A stretch of DNA of 64,000 nucleotides from Glomus cerebriforme (taxonomy: Eukaryota > Glomeromycota > Glomeromycetes > Glomerales > Glomeraceae): assembly GCA_003550305.1 (NCBI GenBank), contig QKYT01000102.1, positions 188,051 to 252,050 on the forward strand, read 5' to 3'. Both the position numbers and the translations under genes were made by a program. Under the pieces are notes generated by a model that was given only the letters and a program-made list of their open reading frames with translations, made no database searches and was not told where the DNA came from. Below, one piece after another: positions 36,129-48,853 of the stretch. Position 1 is the stretch's first letter. Every line of letters begins with the position of its first letter.

Positions 36129-39100
36129 ATGACACCGCCTTTGAGTATTCATAGAGTTGTAGTTGTTTCTCTTTTTCTTCCATATACTGTTGCTTTTGAT
36201 ATTGGTAAAGATAAAGAATTTAAGTACTCTCGTCCGGTTGATATCAATTTGACCTTGCCGAAGCCAAACTTAATTGAAGGATTGGCGGCTAAGCGCGCGG
36301 ACGGGCCTGCTACACCAGTTCAACAAGTCGAGGATCCTATCAATAAGCTCTTTCCTTCAAAAGTGCCTACTACTCCACAAACTTCAACTGGTTTTACACA
36401 GCCTCGTAGTCGCGCTCAAAAGTCAGGGATAGATAATAAGAAATTACCGACTCCTTCTATTTCGTCTTTTAGTCGGAAAAGGCGTGTTTCAATAGATAGT
36501 TCAAATATTTTCGCTGAAGCCCCTTGGACAATTGAGCCTTGTACACAAGGCAATATTGGTTTACAAAATGCTATAAATTCTGTTGCGCATAACTTTACCA
36601 AACGCGTCTGGGTAGGAACTCTTGGCATGCCTACGGACGCGCTCACAGATAAGACACGTGTCGATATTCGTGGCAAATTGATGACAGAATATGATTCTAT
36701 TCCTGTAATCGTCGCAGATCATGATTTTGAAGGACATTATAATCAGTTTTGTAAGCAAGTACGTATGTTCTTATCCTTGTGAAAATTTGGTGTTTTGCAA
36801 TAAAAATTTAATTATATTAAAAAACGTATATATCAGGTTCTCTGGCCTACTTTTCATTATGTTCTTCCAGATAATCCAAAGAACCAACTTCAGGAAGATG
36901 AAGATACTTCATGGAAACATTATGTTGCACTCAATCAACACTTTGCTGACACCATTTTCGAGAATTACCAACCTGGCGACATAAGTAGGCAAAAGAATTT
37001 GTTTAAAGCAAAGTCATTATGGTATATTTAGTTTACATCGATTATTCTAATTCATACCATATAATTCATATTTAGTTTGGGTCAACGATTATCATTTATT
37101 GTTGGTTCCAGGGATGATTCGTAAAAAACTTCCAAACGCGATGGTTGGATTTTTCCTTCATATTCCTTTTCCTAGTTCGGAAATATTTAGGTGCTTACCT
37201 GGTATGCGCATATTATATTGTATTTGAATTGTTTGAATAGGAGTATATTTCAATAAATATATTAATCTTGTAAAATAATTTAAAGTGCGCAAAGAATTAC
37301 TTGAAGGAGTACTTGGCGCAGATCTAATTGGATTCCAGGTACAACTTTTTCTGAATTGTCATTAATAATTGACTTCTGTATTAAAACTTAACTTTAAATC
37401 GACCTTATTATTATCTACAGACCTATTCTTTTGCTCGCCATTTCCTTCAGACTTGTTCCCGAATTTTATCATCAATATTAGAGACTACTCCTAAAGGAAT
37501 TCAACTTGAAAATAACTTTGTATCTGTTGGTATTTTTCCAATTGGTATGTATAACATTTATATGATTAGGAATTTGATTTATCCATTTTATGAAACAACT
37601 TTAATTAAATTTATGTCATTTATATTATCTGCAAGGAATTGATATTCAAGCATTGAACGATAAAAGGTTCAAGAAGCGTGTTTATTTTGGTATAATTTAA
37701 AGAAAGATTTTCTAATCTTAATAACTTAATTTGGTAAATAGGAAAGATCCGGAAGTGCTTGAATGGATTGAAGTACTCAGAGAAAAATATAATGGCAAAA
37801 AGCTAGTTGTTGCACGTGACAAGTTGGATTATGTTAAAGGAGTCCGTCAAAAGATGTTGGCTTTTGAAACCTTCCTCACGATGCATCCCGAATGGCAAGG
37901 AAAGGTAGGCGATTCGATAATTTTGTAAAAGATTCATTCGTGTTGCTTATTTAATTTATTATAATAGGTGGTTTTAATTCAAGTAGCACTTTCTACAACT
38001 GAACAAAATGAACTGCAAAGTCAAGTATCGGATGTAGTTTCCAGGATTAATTCTAAGTTCAGTAATCTTGCGTATCAGCCAGTCGTGTATCTTCATAAAG
38101 ATATTACTTTTAGTCAATATCTGGCGCTCCTTTCGACGGCTGATGTGTGTCTTATAACTTCATTACGCGACGGAATGAATTTGACATCACACGAATACGT
38201 GGTTTGTCAAGAGAAAAATCATCGGCCATTAATTCTTAGTGAGGTGAAATTTAATTTAGAAATGTCTATTGTAAAAATATTTGTAAATCCTAATATAATT
38301 TAAAAATTAGTTTGCTGGAACTTATGGGAGTTTCGGTGCTGCTATACGTATTAATCCATGGGATTATCGAGTAAGTCCTAAATTTATATTATAAACTAAT
38401 AGCATTTATACTTATGATATTTTAAATTGAAAAATTGAAAAGGAATGTGCCGAAGCTATTCATGAAGCTTTAATTATAAGCGACGAAGAGGCTACAACAA
38501 GATGGGAGGTTTGTAATACCTTGAAAAATAATTTTTGTCGATAAATTCTAATTCATTTTATTTTAAATTTAGGAATTATATGCGTATGCATCTTTGAATA
38601 GTGCTCAACATTGGACTGAAAATTTTGTATCAGAACTTGAAAAGGTCCACAGTGATATGCAGAGGCGGTTTTCCATTCATATTCCTCATTTGAACCCAAG
38701 ATCGTTTTTGAGAGACTTCAGGAATTCTCAAAAGAGATTGTAATTATAATATTAATAATTGTTCATTACATAAATATTTCTATCCTAAATTTTCACGTGT
38801 ATTGTTTAATTAGGTTTTTGTTAGATTATGATGGTACACTCGCGGCATATGAAAAGGCTCCGAACACCAATAATTCAACAAAACGGCTCGTCGATCTTTT
38901 AACCAGACTTACAAGTGATTCGCGTAACGTGGTATATGTAATGAGTGGAAGAACTTCTGAAAATTTAGAAAAACAATTAGGCGAAGTGCCTAATCTAGGA
39001 ATGAGGCAAGCATTTAAACAGATTTATTTTGGTTCAGTCTCAAATACAAGAATATAATTTTTTTTTTAAAAAAATAAATAAATAAATAAAGTGCCGAAAA

Positions 39101-39942
39101 TGGTTCATATTTGAAGTTAATTGGTGGTAAATGGGAAAATTTATTTACTGATTTGGATATGAGTTGGAAGGATCAAGTGAATGAGGTAATAAATGTGAAT
39201 TTGAAATGTTATCAGTTATGGAAATGATACATCTCAATTATAATGTAGATATTTGAGTATTATACGGAAAGAACGCCAGGATCTCTTATAGAAAAAAAGA
39301 ATTTATCAATAGTTTGGGTATGTATGTTTTAAGCACAAATTCCGGTTTATTGTTTATTACTAATATTTAGTATATATTCGTAGCACTATCGTACAGCCGA
39401 TAATTCTAATTATGGGTAAAAATTAATTAGATATCTTTTTGCAATTATTTAAATTATTTATTACTTTTGAATTCTTTATAACTTTGCATATATTTTCATT
39501 AAAGTGCTTGGCAAGCTGCTGAATGTCAGAATCATATTCAAGATGCATTGGGATCAACATATCCAATTCATGCAATTGCTGGAAATAAAAACATTGAGGT
39601 TATGCCACGTAATATCAGCAAATCTGTTGCTATTAGACAAATTCTCACAACAATTGAACCAGACTTTATTCTTTGTATGGGAGACGATCGAACAGATGAA
39701 GATATGTTTGATTTTGTCAATAAGTTGGACAATGTTAAAACAGCAATAACTTGCACAGTTGGATCGAAAAGTAGTGAGGCAAAATGGTTTGTTAGTGGAG
39801 TATTAAGGTAATTATTTATTTCTAAATTGCTATTTTGTTATTTTGTTTTAAACTTTATATATAATTAAATTTTTTTTTTTATATTTTATAATATCTATAA
39901 AGTGTGTTAAGTAGTTTAGAGATATTAGCTAGTAATGATTAA
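36129..39942 (+). CDS. TPS3: Trehalose synthase complex subunit, Tps3/Tsl1-like
   Basis: A large multi-exon gene. The N-terminal VVVVSLFLPYTVAFD, followed by a low-complexity Pro/Ser/Lys linker, is the hallmark of the fungal regulatory subunits Tsl1/Tps3. A GT20 synthase-like domain follows: RVWVGTLGMPTDAL (about 36600), HDFEGHYNQFCKQ, VNDYHLLLVPG (about 37085), VARDKLDYVKG (about 37810), SLRDGMNLTSHEY (about 38160). The C-terminal HAD phosphatase domain keeps FLLDYDGTLA (about 38815) and MGDDRTDEDMF (about 39678), so both catalytic Asp motifs are present. The protein would act with Tps1 and Tps2 in cytosolic trehalose synthesis. One intron (39006-39091) uses a GC-AG splice pair. The last exon (39901-39942) ends at TAA. 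Tps2 remains an alternative, but the N-terminus argues against it. Confidence 0.88.
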
Positions 39943-40029
39943 TGTTTGGTCTTTAAAAAAAAGGTTCGACTATTTCATTGTTTATTTATTTATTTATTTT
40001 TTTTTAAGTAAATAATATAATAAATTTGG
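39943..40029. other. Short convergent spacer
   Basis: Only 87 bp separate the stop codons of the Tps3-like gene and mL60, so their 3' UTRs probably overlap. Confidence 0.5.
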
Positions 40030-40491
40030 CTAGAAACCGGAAGGAGTCGTCCTTATAGTAACTTTAGTGAATTTTGGTACTTTGTGTAGAGATTTTCTAT
40101 AGCCCTTATGTTTCTTACTAAAAACAGTATATTTATCTCGAGGAGTCATTTCTGATTCTTTTGGTAATGAACGAGCGTAATCCTATTAGTAAAATAAAAT
40201 TATTAGAGAGAAACGTAAAAAAAAAAAAAAATACTAAAACTAAAAGTATTGAAATCGACCTACCAAAGCTTTACATTTAACACCTGATTTATTTACAGCT
40301 TCAATAACAGCGTCAACAGCCCTTAAGCGTTTGCGTACGTTGGCTTTACGTGTTCTACTCATTTTCGAAGGATTTTTCCTAATTAAAAAGGAAGTTGGCT
40401 AAATTGGTATCGTTACTGTAAAGTGAAAAGTATATTACCATAGTAAACCACCGCAAGTTATCATTGTTGCCCTGAATGCTCCGAACATCAT
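40030..40491 (-). CDS. MRPL31: Mitochondrial large-subunit ribosomal protein mL60 (MRPL31)
   Basis: Three exons encode about 105 residues, the normal size for this fungal-specific mitoribosomal protein. Exon 1 (from ATG 40491) reads MMFGAFRATMITCGGLLW. Exon 2 has KNPSKMSRTRKANVRKRLR and VDAVIEAVNKSG. Exon 3 has LPKESEMTPRDKYTVFSKKH and GYRKSLHKVPKFTK, then the stop at 40030-40032. These segments match the family consensus closely, including the basic N-terminal half and the EM-PRDKYT motif. An ATG repeated at 40488 is an equally possible start. Divergent from the membrane protein gene at 40647. Confidence 0.92.
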
Positions 40492-40646
40492 TCAATTGAC
40501 AAAAAAAAAAACAAAAATTTCTTATCAATAATTTATATCAATGTTACACGTGTATATCACGCCAATAAATAAATCATTTGTTCGTTAAAAAAAAATATCA
40601 CATTCTTTGATTCTTCCTTTCCAACTCGGAAAAATAATATAATAAA
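40492..40646. promoter_or_regulatory. Shared divergent promoter, mL60 / membrane protein
   Basis: 155 bp between head-to-head start codons, AT-rich with an A tract near 40500 and another near 40587. No TATA element is assigned. Confidence 0.4.
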
Positions 40647-41702
40647 ATGATTAATTCAGATTTAATTAGATTATTAATTCTTATATCACTTCCGTTCCTT
40701 ATAGACAAGGGGCGTGAATTTATGAGGCAGAGAGCATTAAACTTACAAAAGCCTAAAAGAAATAAATCAAAATTTGATTATTTTATAATAATTTTGTTAT
40801 TAAGTAATAGTTTATTACAAGCTTACTTTGCTATTTTTTTAAAATCACCAAATATATATAGAGATACTGGAGTCCCTTTAAAAATGTCGACGAGTATATT
40901 AAGAACGATATTTACGAAAAATAATGAGAATGATATAAATAAAACTACTTTTAACGATAAAGAACAAACCTTATTAAAGAAATTAGAACCTTATGAAAAT
41001 AGGTTAATATATGTAACATATGGAGAGGAAGCATTACTTGAATGTTCATATTGCGATAATTTAACAGATTATTTAATGTTTATTATACCTAATATTGCTT
41101 GGTCTTACGTTATTATGACAAGTATACTTGGAATATCAACAATGTTAAAACGTAAATCACATTGGAGAACTTATGGAATAATTTGGTTGGCTGGTGGCGG
41201 ATTTTTAGAATTATATACATTCTCATCAGTAGATTTTTCTAATCTCGATAGTGGAGGAAATACGGAATTTCTTTATTGTACAATTGAATTTTATAGAAGG
41301 TTATCATTTTCTATATTATCATTAGCAATATTATTTCTCGACAAAATTGATGAAAGAAATAATTTCGAAATAATAAATGATATGAAAAGAACTTTGGAAT
41401 CAATCATTTATAGAGGTAAAGCTTTAAACTTACAACGTACAAGTATATTAAGAGATTCTAATTTAAGAAGATTATTTGTTGAATTTTATAAGAGAGTTGA
41501 AATGGATGATAACACTATTTCATTAGATTCTGAATATAAAGCAGCTAAAAATAAAGCTTTATCAAAATTAAATGTAGAAAATTTGGTGAAAGAAGCTGAA
41601 CTTTATGTTGATGATATTACTAAATTAAAAGAATTAGGTTCTGATACTGATTTAGCTGGTAGATTTTATATCAAAGACAAAGAGATCTTAAAGGTTTACT
41701 AA
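40647..41702 (+). CDS. Conserved-looking fungal membrane protein, unknown function
   Basis: An intronless frame of 351 residues. Hydrophobic segments lie at about residues 5-20, 43-66 (FDYFIIILLLSNSLLQAYF), 142-165 (YLMFIIPNIAWSYVIM), 175-192 and 217-233. A Lys/Glu-rich cytosolic-type C-terminal domain of about 110 residues contains predicted helices. A loop near residue 128 has the pair CSYC. Layout and size recall uncharacterised ascomycete ER or nuclear-envelope membrane proteins, but no family motif is certain. Absence of introns is unlike its neighbours. ATG 40647 is the first ATG of the frame. Confidence 0.75.
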   Translation: MINSDLIRLLILISLPFLIDKGREFMRQRALNLQKPKRNKSKFDYFIIILLLSNSLLQAYFAIFLKSPNIYRDTGVPLKMSTSILRTIFTKNNENDINKTTFNDKEQTLLKKLEPYENRLIYVTYGEEALLECSYCDNLTDYLMFIIPNIAWSYVIMTSILGISTMLKRKSHWRTYGIIWLAGGGFLELYTFSSVDFSNLDSGGNTEFLYCTIEFYRRLSFSILSLAILFLDKIDERNNFEIINDMKRTLESIIYRGKALNLQRTSILRDSNLRRLFVEFYKRVEMDDNTISLDSEYKAAKNKALSKLNVENLVKEAELYVDDITKLKELGSDTDLAGRFYIKDKEILKVY

Positions 41703-41994
41703 TGTATCTAGGAAATTATATAATAAAATAATTTATCAATTTTTATAATCGAGAAGAATGTAAGAAAGATCCGACTTAATTTCAGTAAACGGTATATTCA
41801 GAATTTTAAAATTTTAAAATTTACAGATATTGGTTTTGGGTTTATTTTTGCATTTTTTTTTAAGTTGAATAAAAAATCATAAATCCTTATAAATATAAAC
41901 ATAAGTTTTAGTACATAAAAAAAAAAAAAATAATAATATATAAAAAATTTTCACAAAGTATAAAAACGTAAATTCATTATTGAATTTTCAAATA

Positions 41995-44900
41995 TTAACA
42001 TAGGGAGGGTACTTTGTATTTCTTTAAAGCTTTACTACATAATTTCAAAGCATCCTTATACCGGCCATACAAATCCGTAGATTCTTCAATATATTCAGTA
42101 TTTTTAAATGATGATTCTTTAGGTTGAGTATATTCTTTAAATAAATTATCTATCAACTTTTGTTGTTCCTCAGAAAATTCATCATCAAATTTCTCTAACG
42201 TTTCTTCAAATTCATGTCTAAACTGTTTAAATAGGTCATCTTCTGCACAATTTGATGCTCCAATGTAACGCACAATATATTGTAAAATTTGTAATCCATC
42301 TTTTAATCCACGCGTCACATATGATTTACAACGAATTTTGCCAAGAAAACCATCGTGTTCAACCTAAATAAAGGATAAGTTAAAAGAATAGAAATATATT
42401 TGAAACAAATATACTAGTTACAAACCTTTAAACACGCTCTAGCATAAGCATCAATTTCTTTTGAACGCTGTAATTTTTCTCCATTTAGTCTTACTGAATT
42501 TCCTCTATCTGTTACAGAAAGGTTATCGATCCAATCATTCTCTAGATCTATTGCATATTTGAAATATGCAAGCGCGTTTCTATATTCATCACTACTAACA
42601 CGTTCCAATCCTTCGGTAAAATACAAAGTTATCTCTTTATATTTATTAAAGAGTTCTACGTACTTTTTATAAATCGGATCATCTCGATATCTCGTATCCA
42701 GCGGAAGAGGGTCATCCCAAGACAACGTTGCCTAAAAATTGAGTTATAATTTTAATTTTGGGGTGTATAATACAAGCATTTAAAAGGACTTGTCAATTAG
42801 ATCATGTCAAACAAAAAATAATAAACTTACTGAATTATCGACATCGTAGTATTTACGTATTAGTGATTTAAACAAATCAACTTGTCCAAGTTTAATACAA
42901 AATATTTCGAATCTAGAAATGAATTAATAAATATTCGCATTAAATTTAGCTATTACTATATACATAATTCTATAATACAGGTAGATTATCTTACCTCAGG
43001 TTGATTATTGGATGAATAGATACTATATTTTTTTCCTGTTGTTCGGTAGTATCGATACTATACTGAATTTTATGATTAGTATGATTTTCACCATACGTAA
43101 TAGAATCGGAATTATACGCATTAGTTTCTCCGGAATCGCCCATAATAACATCCTGATCTGTTGAATTATAATCATTATAATTATCATCATCATTATTATA
43201 ATTACTATTATAATAATTATAATTATAATTATTATTATAATTATTATTATCATAATAATTATCGTTACTATTATAATCATTCCTATTATTATCCTGAGTT
43301 CGATATTCATTTGTTGATAATTCTTCGTCAAGCAAATGATTATCCTTTTTTACATATTCCTAAATAACAATAGTATAATTTTATGAATAATAACAAAAAA
43401 AAAAAAATCATTCAAGTATAAATATTAACGAACCTTAAGTGAAGAAGGAATTAAATCATTAATATTCGAAAAGTTGTAATCAATATCAGCATTAACATAA
43501 ATAAGAGAATAAACACTAGAATTCGCATGTAATCCTGACGTATCATTGAGTACTCGTTCTTCAAACGTCTACAATTGATTCAATAAATTGATTCAATAAA
43601 TGTATTTATTATTTTTAATGACATTTATAATTCAATCTCACCTCTTCAACCGTCGTATCAGAAAATTTCCACCAATTACCATCTTCATTGTTACTAGAAA
43701 TAGTTTCAGTTTTACTACCTTTAGATACCCATATATATGCATAATGTTGTTGTCTTTCAGACCCTAAAACAGCTTTTAGTCTATAAACAACTTTTTTCAT
43801 ATCTGGTGTATCAAATATATCTCTTATTTTCATATCTAACTCATCCTTTCTCTCTATAAGGTCTAAAATTGAAAGGAAAATTTGTTAAACTAATTAATTT
43901 AGTATTTTTTTTTAAACAAGAAAAGATATTACCTTTAAATTTCTGTTCAACTTTTTCTAAAATTCCTTCTAGAAAGGAACATGTTTTTTGTGCATCATCA
44001 TCCATAAAACCAATATTCCTTGCTTTATCACATTTACGACGAAAATATTCAATCGAACCTTTGAGTAAATCTAACCCATTATGTCTTCCCTAATGATAAA
44101 TTGAACATATAATTCAATGTTTAATTGATAAAAGACCATCCAATTACATTAACTACCTGATATTCTGTTATTCTCCTAATGGCATGATTTATTTTCTCGG
44201 ATTCTAATTTAAGACCCTCCAATTGATGCCATCGTTTCTCAATATCTTCAGCTCTATTTAACAAATATCGATCCATATATAATTCCTTATGAATATGAAA
44301 TCCTGGGTCTCCAGATATAAAATTACCATCGATGAAACTATCATGGTGTTTTAAAGTAAAAATCAAAATTTTTGCAAGATCAGAGAAAAAAACTTTCTGT
44401 AATGGCTCCGTTTTATATCGTACTATTTGATCAAAAGCAGCATAAACTGTATTACAATATGGAGTAATTTCTAAAGGGTTCATAATTAAACGTTAAGTCT
44501 AATATAGAAGTTCCGTGTGGTACAGTTCTAAATATTATTAATATTTATTTCAAAAGGATATAATACACAAAACGTCTTCATCTTTTTTTTCAGGTTGATA
44601 ATTATAATTCCTGTGAATTTCGTTTCTGCCAAGTGACTTCAACAATCTGAAAGTTAATTAAGACATTAGAGTCCGTCAATATAAGGAATATTATCAAAAA
44701 AGTATTATAAAAATAATTACCTGTCAAAAGGCATTATGTATTCAGACAAGGAGTCTGGAATTCCCGGATCAAGATCAATAAGGTCACGATACGCGGTTGA
44801 TTGAACAATCACATCAAGTATTTTAATAAAAAAATCTAAATTTAAGTTATAAGTGAATTGTCAATAAATTTAAAACGTTAATCATAATTTTAATTAATAA

Positions 44901-46538
44901 TACGGATAGTTAAATTAATTTTTTTATATAATTTAGACAATGGAGAGATTCAATTTATGAAAATACCTTGAACAGAAACATCATCCCATTTATTCCTATT
45001 TTCTTCGTAGGCTAAGGCATCTATTAATGAACTAGCGTCCCCATATACTCTTTGACTCAGAGATAAAAAACCAAAAAGCTTTTGAAATTCATGTATAACT
45101 ATAAATATATTTTTAATTATAAGTAGAACACCTAAACCTTTAAATTAAACGAATTAATTTTTACTCACATTTGGTATATGACCGAGTTTTAAATTCCGGA
45201 TAGTAATTATTAAAACCATATTCATTCGATAATCCTCGCGATTTTCCATTCCAATAACCTTTTACCTCACCCCAATCATCTCGAGTTGGTCGATATGCTA
45301 ATATAGCCGATCGAAATATTGGTATATGAAATAATGCTTGAAAAAATGGACCGGCACAACCATAATTCACATTTGATCTTAATCCAAGCGGACTTAAAAA
45401 TTGGGTTAAAAGAAACCGATTAAATTTAAATGTCTAAATGATAAAAAAATCAACGAATTTTTTTTTACAAATGCGTACGTTGTGTCGTCCAACTTCACAC
45501 GTTTCATTGGCTTTTCCCAATCCCAATTTAGATTATAATTGTCGTCAACGGATTGCGAATTACTACCATTCTAAATAAAAATCAATATTTATCATTGTTA
45601 TGAATTATTAATATAAAATTTCTAATTACCTTGTTGTATAGAACCATAGCCATATTGCTATTATCATCATTTCCAACAGCAGATGAAGGTCGAGATGATG
45701 ACTCAAGACTTTCATTTATTACTCTCTGTAAATCAGAATTGTTTTTATCATCTATATCTTTCAATGATGCATTAAGTGCACTTTTCAAATTTGTATCTTG
45801 TGTATCTAAAATATTTAATATGTAAGTTTATTTTAAAGAGAAAATCAACAAAAGAAGCCAAAAAGAATATTTATACCATTGTTTGTTAAATCAATCGGCG
45901 TTGTGTTATTATTCAAACCGAACGTGTCTAATTATATAATTAAATGTATAATAAAATTTATTATTTTTTATTTTTTTTTTATTTTTTTTTTTAAAAAAAA
46001 AACTTAAATTCATATTTTAATTAATTAATCCACCTGAATCATTGCGAGGGGTGGTAGAGTTCCAATCAGATATAGGTGTTACAGTGTTCATCTGAACAAT
46101 AAAAGAAATATAAAGTATAATTCGCATAATTCAAAAATAATAAGAATGAACTGGTAATGAAAAATACCGGATCATTATCATTGCTAAAAATATTTTGAAA
46201 ATAAAAATCCGCTGCACGATTTACATCGTTATTATATTTCTACGAATCGAAAAAAAAATAATTATTTAATGGCTTTTTAAACAATGAACGTGTGAGACAA
46301 TAATTCGCGTAAGAAACACTTATTATAGACTCACCAATAAGGCTTCCTGTGCTTTTTCTTCGTCAACACCCTGTATGAGAAGAGAAAAAAGGTTTGGTTA
46401 GCTTTTTTCCAGTATAGCTTACAACGAAGCTATCTGAAAGTTCGTAAAGTATTTCTTAAAGAAATGGATAAACGAAAAGTTTACCAGCTCTATAAGCTGG
46501 TGTAGTGCTTCTGGTGTAACGCTGGCATAATCTGTCAT
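41995..46538 (-). CDS. USP25/USP28- or Ubp2-like ubiquitin-specific protease
   Basis: A long multi-exon gene starting at ATG 46538 with a UBA domain (VTPEALHQLIELGVDEEKA ... DVNRAADFYFQ). A UIM-like helix follows (NNSDLQRVINESLESSS, about 45690). The catalytic Cys box is divergent: NVNYGCAGPFFQALFHIP (about 45330-45385) keeps the Cys. Further USP blocks include SLIDALAYEENRNKWDD, a long helical insert (about 44120-44480), YRLKAVLGSERQQHYAYIW (His box) and WWKFSDTTVEEV (about 43630-43800). A C-terminal helical region ends at TAA 41995-41997. UBA, UIM and a split catalytic domain match USP25/28 and yeast Ubp2. It would remove ubiquitin from substrates in cytosol or nucleus. An Asn/Tyr/Asp-rich stretch (about 43150-43300) comes from an AAT/ATT-type microsatellite. 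Confidence 0.83.
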
Positions 46539-47370
46539 TATTTAAAAATGTTCCTACAAGAAAAAAAATTCTTACAAAAAAAAAAAAAAAAAGACTTCGA
46601 TAAAGTAAACGCTAATATTTAACGTTAAGTGTTTTATAAGCGAAGAAGCGAAACTAAGTTTGATTCAAATTTCAATGAACAAAAATGAAGTTTTTTTTTT
46701 TAAAAAAAAAATTCTAACGTTGATGTTTAAACTCGTGTAACTTCGGAAAAACTGTCAATAGGCAGCTGCGGCCTGCGGCTACAAGAATTAATAAATGACA
46801 AAGCTTTAATTTGAGGTAAGAAGAAACAATATTAAAAGACCAAATATTTTTAATTTATAAAAATAATCAAAAGAAAAATGAAAAAAAAAAATACTACAGT
46901 ATTCCAAATAATCCCATCCTCCAAAATAAATTAAACGCGGTATTGCATTGGTTGAAACACACAAGAACAGTTTAATATAGAATGAGATAATAGAGTTAAT
47001 CAAAAAGGACAAGATTCCTTCCATCAATAATAATCGTCTGTTGCAATCGTTTGGTCGCCATTATTTCAAATAAAATTTTATTCATTATTTATTGTTTTAT
47101 AATTATATTGTCGTTTAAGCAGAGAGATAAAATTATCAGTAATTATATGTGTGGTAAATTATCTACGATGTAAGATAAAGAACGCGTCTCTACGTCAAGA
47201 AACACGTGTCCTTTTAAAATAAATATATAAAATGTTAGAAAATAATAAAAGATGTATTCTCACATTTCAAACAACTCATCAATGCTCATTCTACCTTCAT
47301 TCCGAAATAATGGATGAAGAAGAAATTGTATTAGAAGTATCAGACATTACATCGTTCGGTGAATATTTAG
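46539..47370. other. Intergenic region
   Basis: Between the deubiquitinase start and the homeobox gene 3' end, both on the minus strand. A short minus-strand frame begins ATGGCGACCAAACG near 47063 (about 21 codons) and another open stretch lies at 46806-47027; neither resembles a protein. Nothing else is seen. Confidence 0.35.
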
Positions 47371-48232
47371 TCAAATGTTGTTATTGTTGTTAGATGACGG
47401 CGTGGAACGTCGAAAATGATAAAGATAAGAATGATTCTTAACATGGTGAACATGATGTGAATCACAACATCTCAATGTACCAGGAAAGAAAGTTGTGATG
47501 AAAAAAGGATAATTTAACACTCTTGACATTTCTTGAGCTGCAGTTGTTGTAGGCTTAGATGTGGTGCAATAGTCAAATTTACGTGGATGTTGAGAGAATT
47601 TATTTAGATGATTGATAAATTGAGTAGAGCTTTTGGAACAATTGTTAGTGTGACATTTACGACTACCAAGTAAAACTTGTGGAACTACTAAATGCAACGG
47701 TGGAAGCGTGACATCTTCAGCTTCCGCGATATTTCTCAACGGAGGAAGTTTTAATGATGCAGAATTTGCCAAGTTACGTTGTCGCTGCATTGATAAACTT
47801 TGCTGTGATGGTAGAGAAACGTTAATTTCTTGACCAAGTGTTGATGATGATGGAATTCGTGGAATCTGCGATTGATTTTGGTTTGAATGATGATTTGTTG
47901 CTTGTTCTAAATGAGTTCTTTCCTCTTGTTTCCTTTTCGCTCTACGATTTTGAAACCTGATAAAAGAGAATGAGATTCAAAACACTCTCTCAGATATAAT
48001 GCGTTTAATATAAAAAACTTTACCAAATATGAACACTTTTGCTTGGCATGCCCAATTTTTGAGCGATTTTTTTTCTCATGTTTGAATCAGGAAAATCATC
48101 AATATTTTGAAAATAAGATTCAAGAAAATTAGATTGTATTGGAGTTGTACGATATCTTTGTTGTATATTTGAATTACATAACGAAATATTATTGACACAA
48201 TTCTCAGAAGTAGTAGAATTTATTTCGTTCAT
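47371..48232 (-). CDS. Homeodomain transcription factor
   Basis: Two exons; exon 1 runs from ATG 48232 to 48024 and exon 2 from about 47956 to TGA 47371. The homeodomain spans residues about 26-85: RYRTTPIQSNFLESYFQ (helix 1), NMRKKIAQKLG (helix 2), and SKSVHIWFQNRRAKRKQEE (recognition helix) with the WFQNRRAK signature; an intron splits the Trp codon. The remainder is Ser/Gln/Asn/His-rich and low in predicted structure, ending in an Asn run. It is probably a nuclear DNA-binding regulator of the fungal Yox1/Phx1 type; the targets cannot be told. Confidence 0.9.
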
Positions 48233-48853
48233 AATAAAACGAACCAAGAAAAGTAAATTACGAAATAAAAAGAGAAAAAATAATTGAATGTATATAATAT
48301 TATTTGTATCTTATTACATGGTTGCAAAATAACTAATTTATCATTTTTTTTTTTTAATAAATTAGACTTTTTATGCTTGTATACATGGCAATTTTGATTA
48401 ATTATAAATTAATAATAATAAGAAAAAAAAATTAAATATTAATAAATCGCGAAAATTAATCAAATAATTTAAATAATTCATTCATTCGATATAAGCGATT
48501 AAGAAGAGCGAGACATATGTAATGTCAAATCGCATTTTATTCTAAAGTAAATAATCTCTTACCTTATATCAATTTTATCAAACTTACAAAGATAAATAAT
48601 ACAATACATCGAATGGACAGAAAGAATCCATTCCAAGACATGAAAAAGAAACATTTTCACGCGTCTAAATTTCTTTCTTTTTTTTTTTGCGGCTATATTC
48701 TATTTTATTATTATGTATTTGTCATCATTCTTAACTGAATGACTGTCCCATCTAGATAATATTCTTTATTTTATTTTTATATTAACTTATTTTATTTCAA
48801 TATTTTAAAACTATTCGTCGTTTTTTTTCAATTTTTTTTTAAAAAACCCCTTT
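48233..48853. other. Intergenic region
   Basis: Promoter region of the homeobox gene and 3' flank of the SET gene. AT-rich with several T runs (48344-48354, 48820-48840). No gene is seen. Confidence 0.4.

Noticed and set aside
36416..36758. Minus-strand open frames within exon 1 of the Tps3-like gene
   Set aside because: Shadows of a well-supported plus-strand exon.
43161..43367. Plus-strand Asn/Tyr/His-rich open frame
   Set aside because: Antisense of the AAT/ATT microsatellite inside the deubiquitinase gene.
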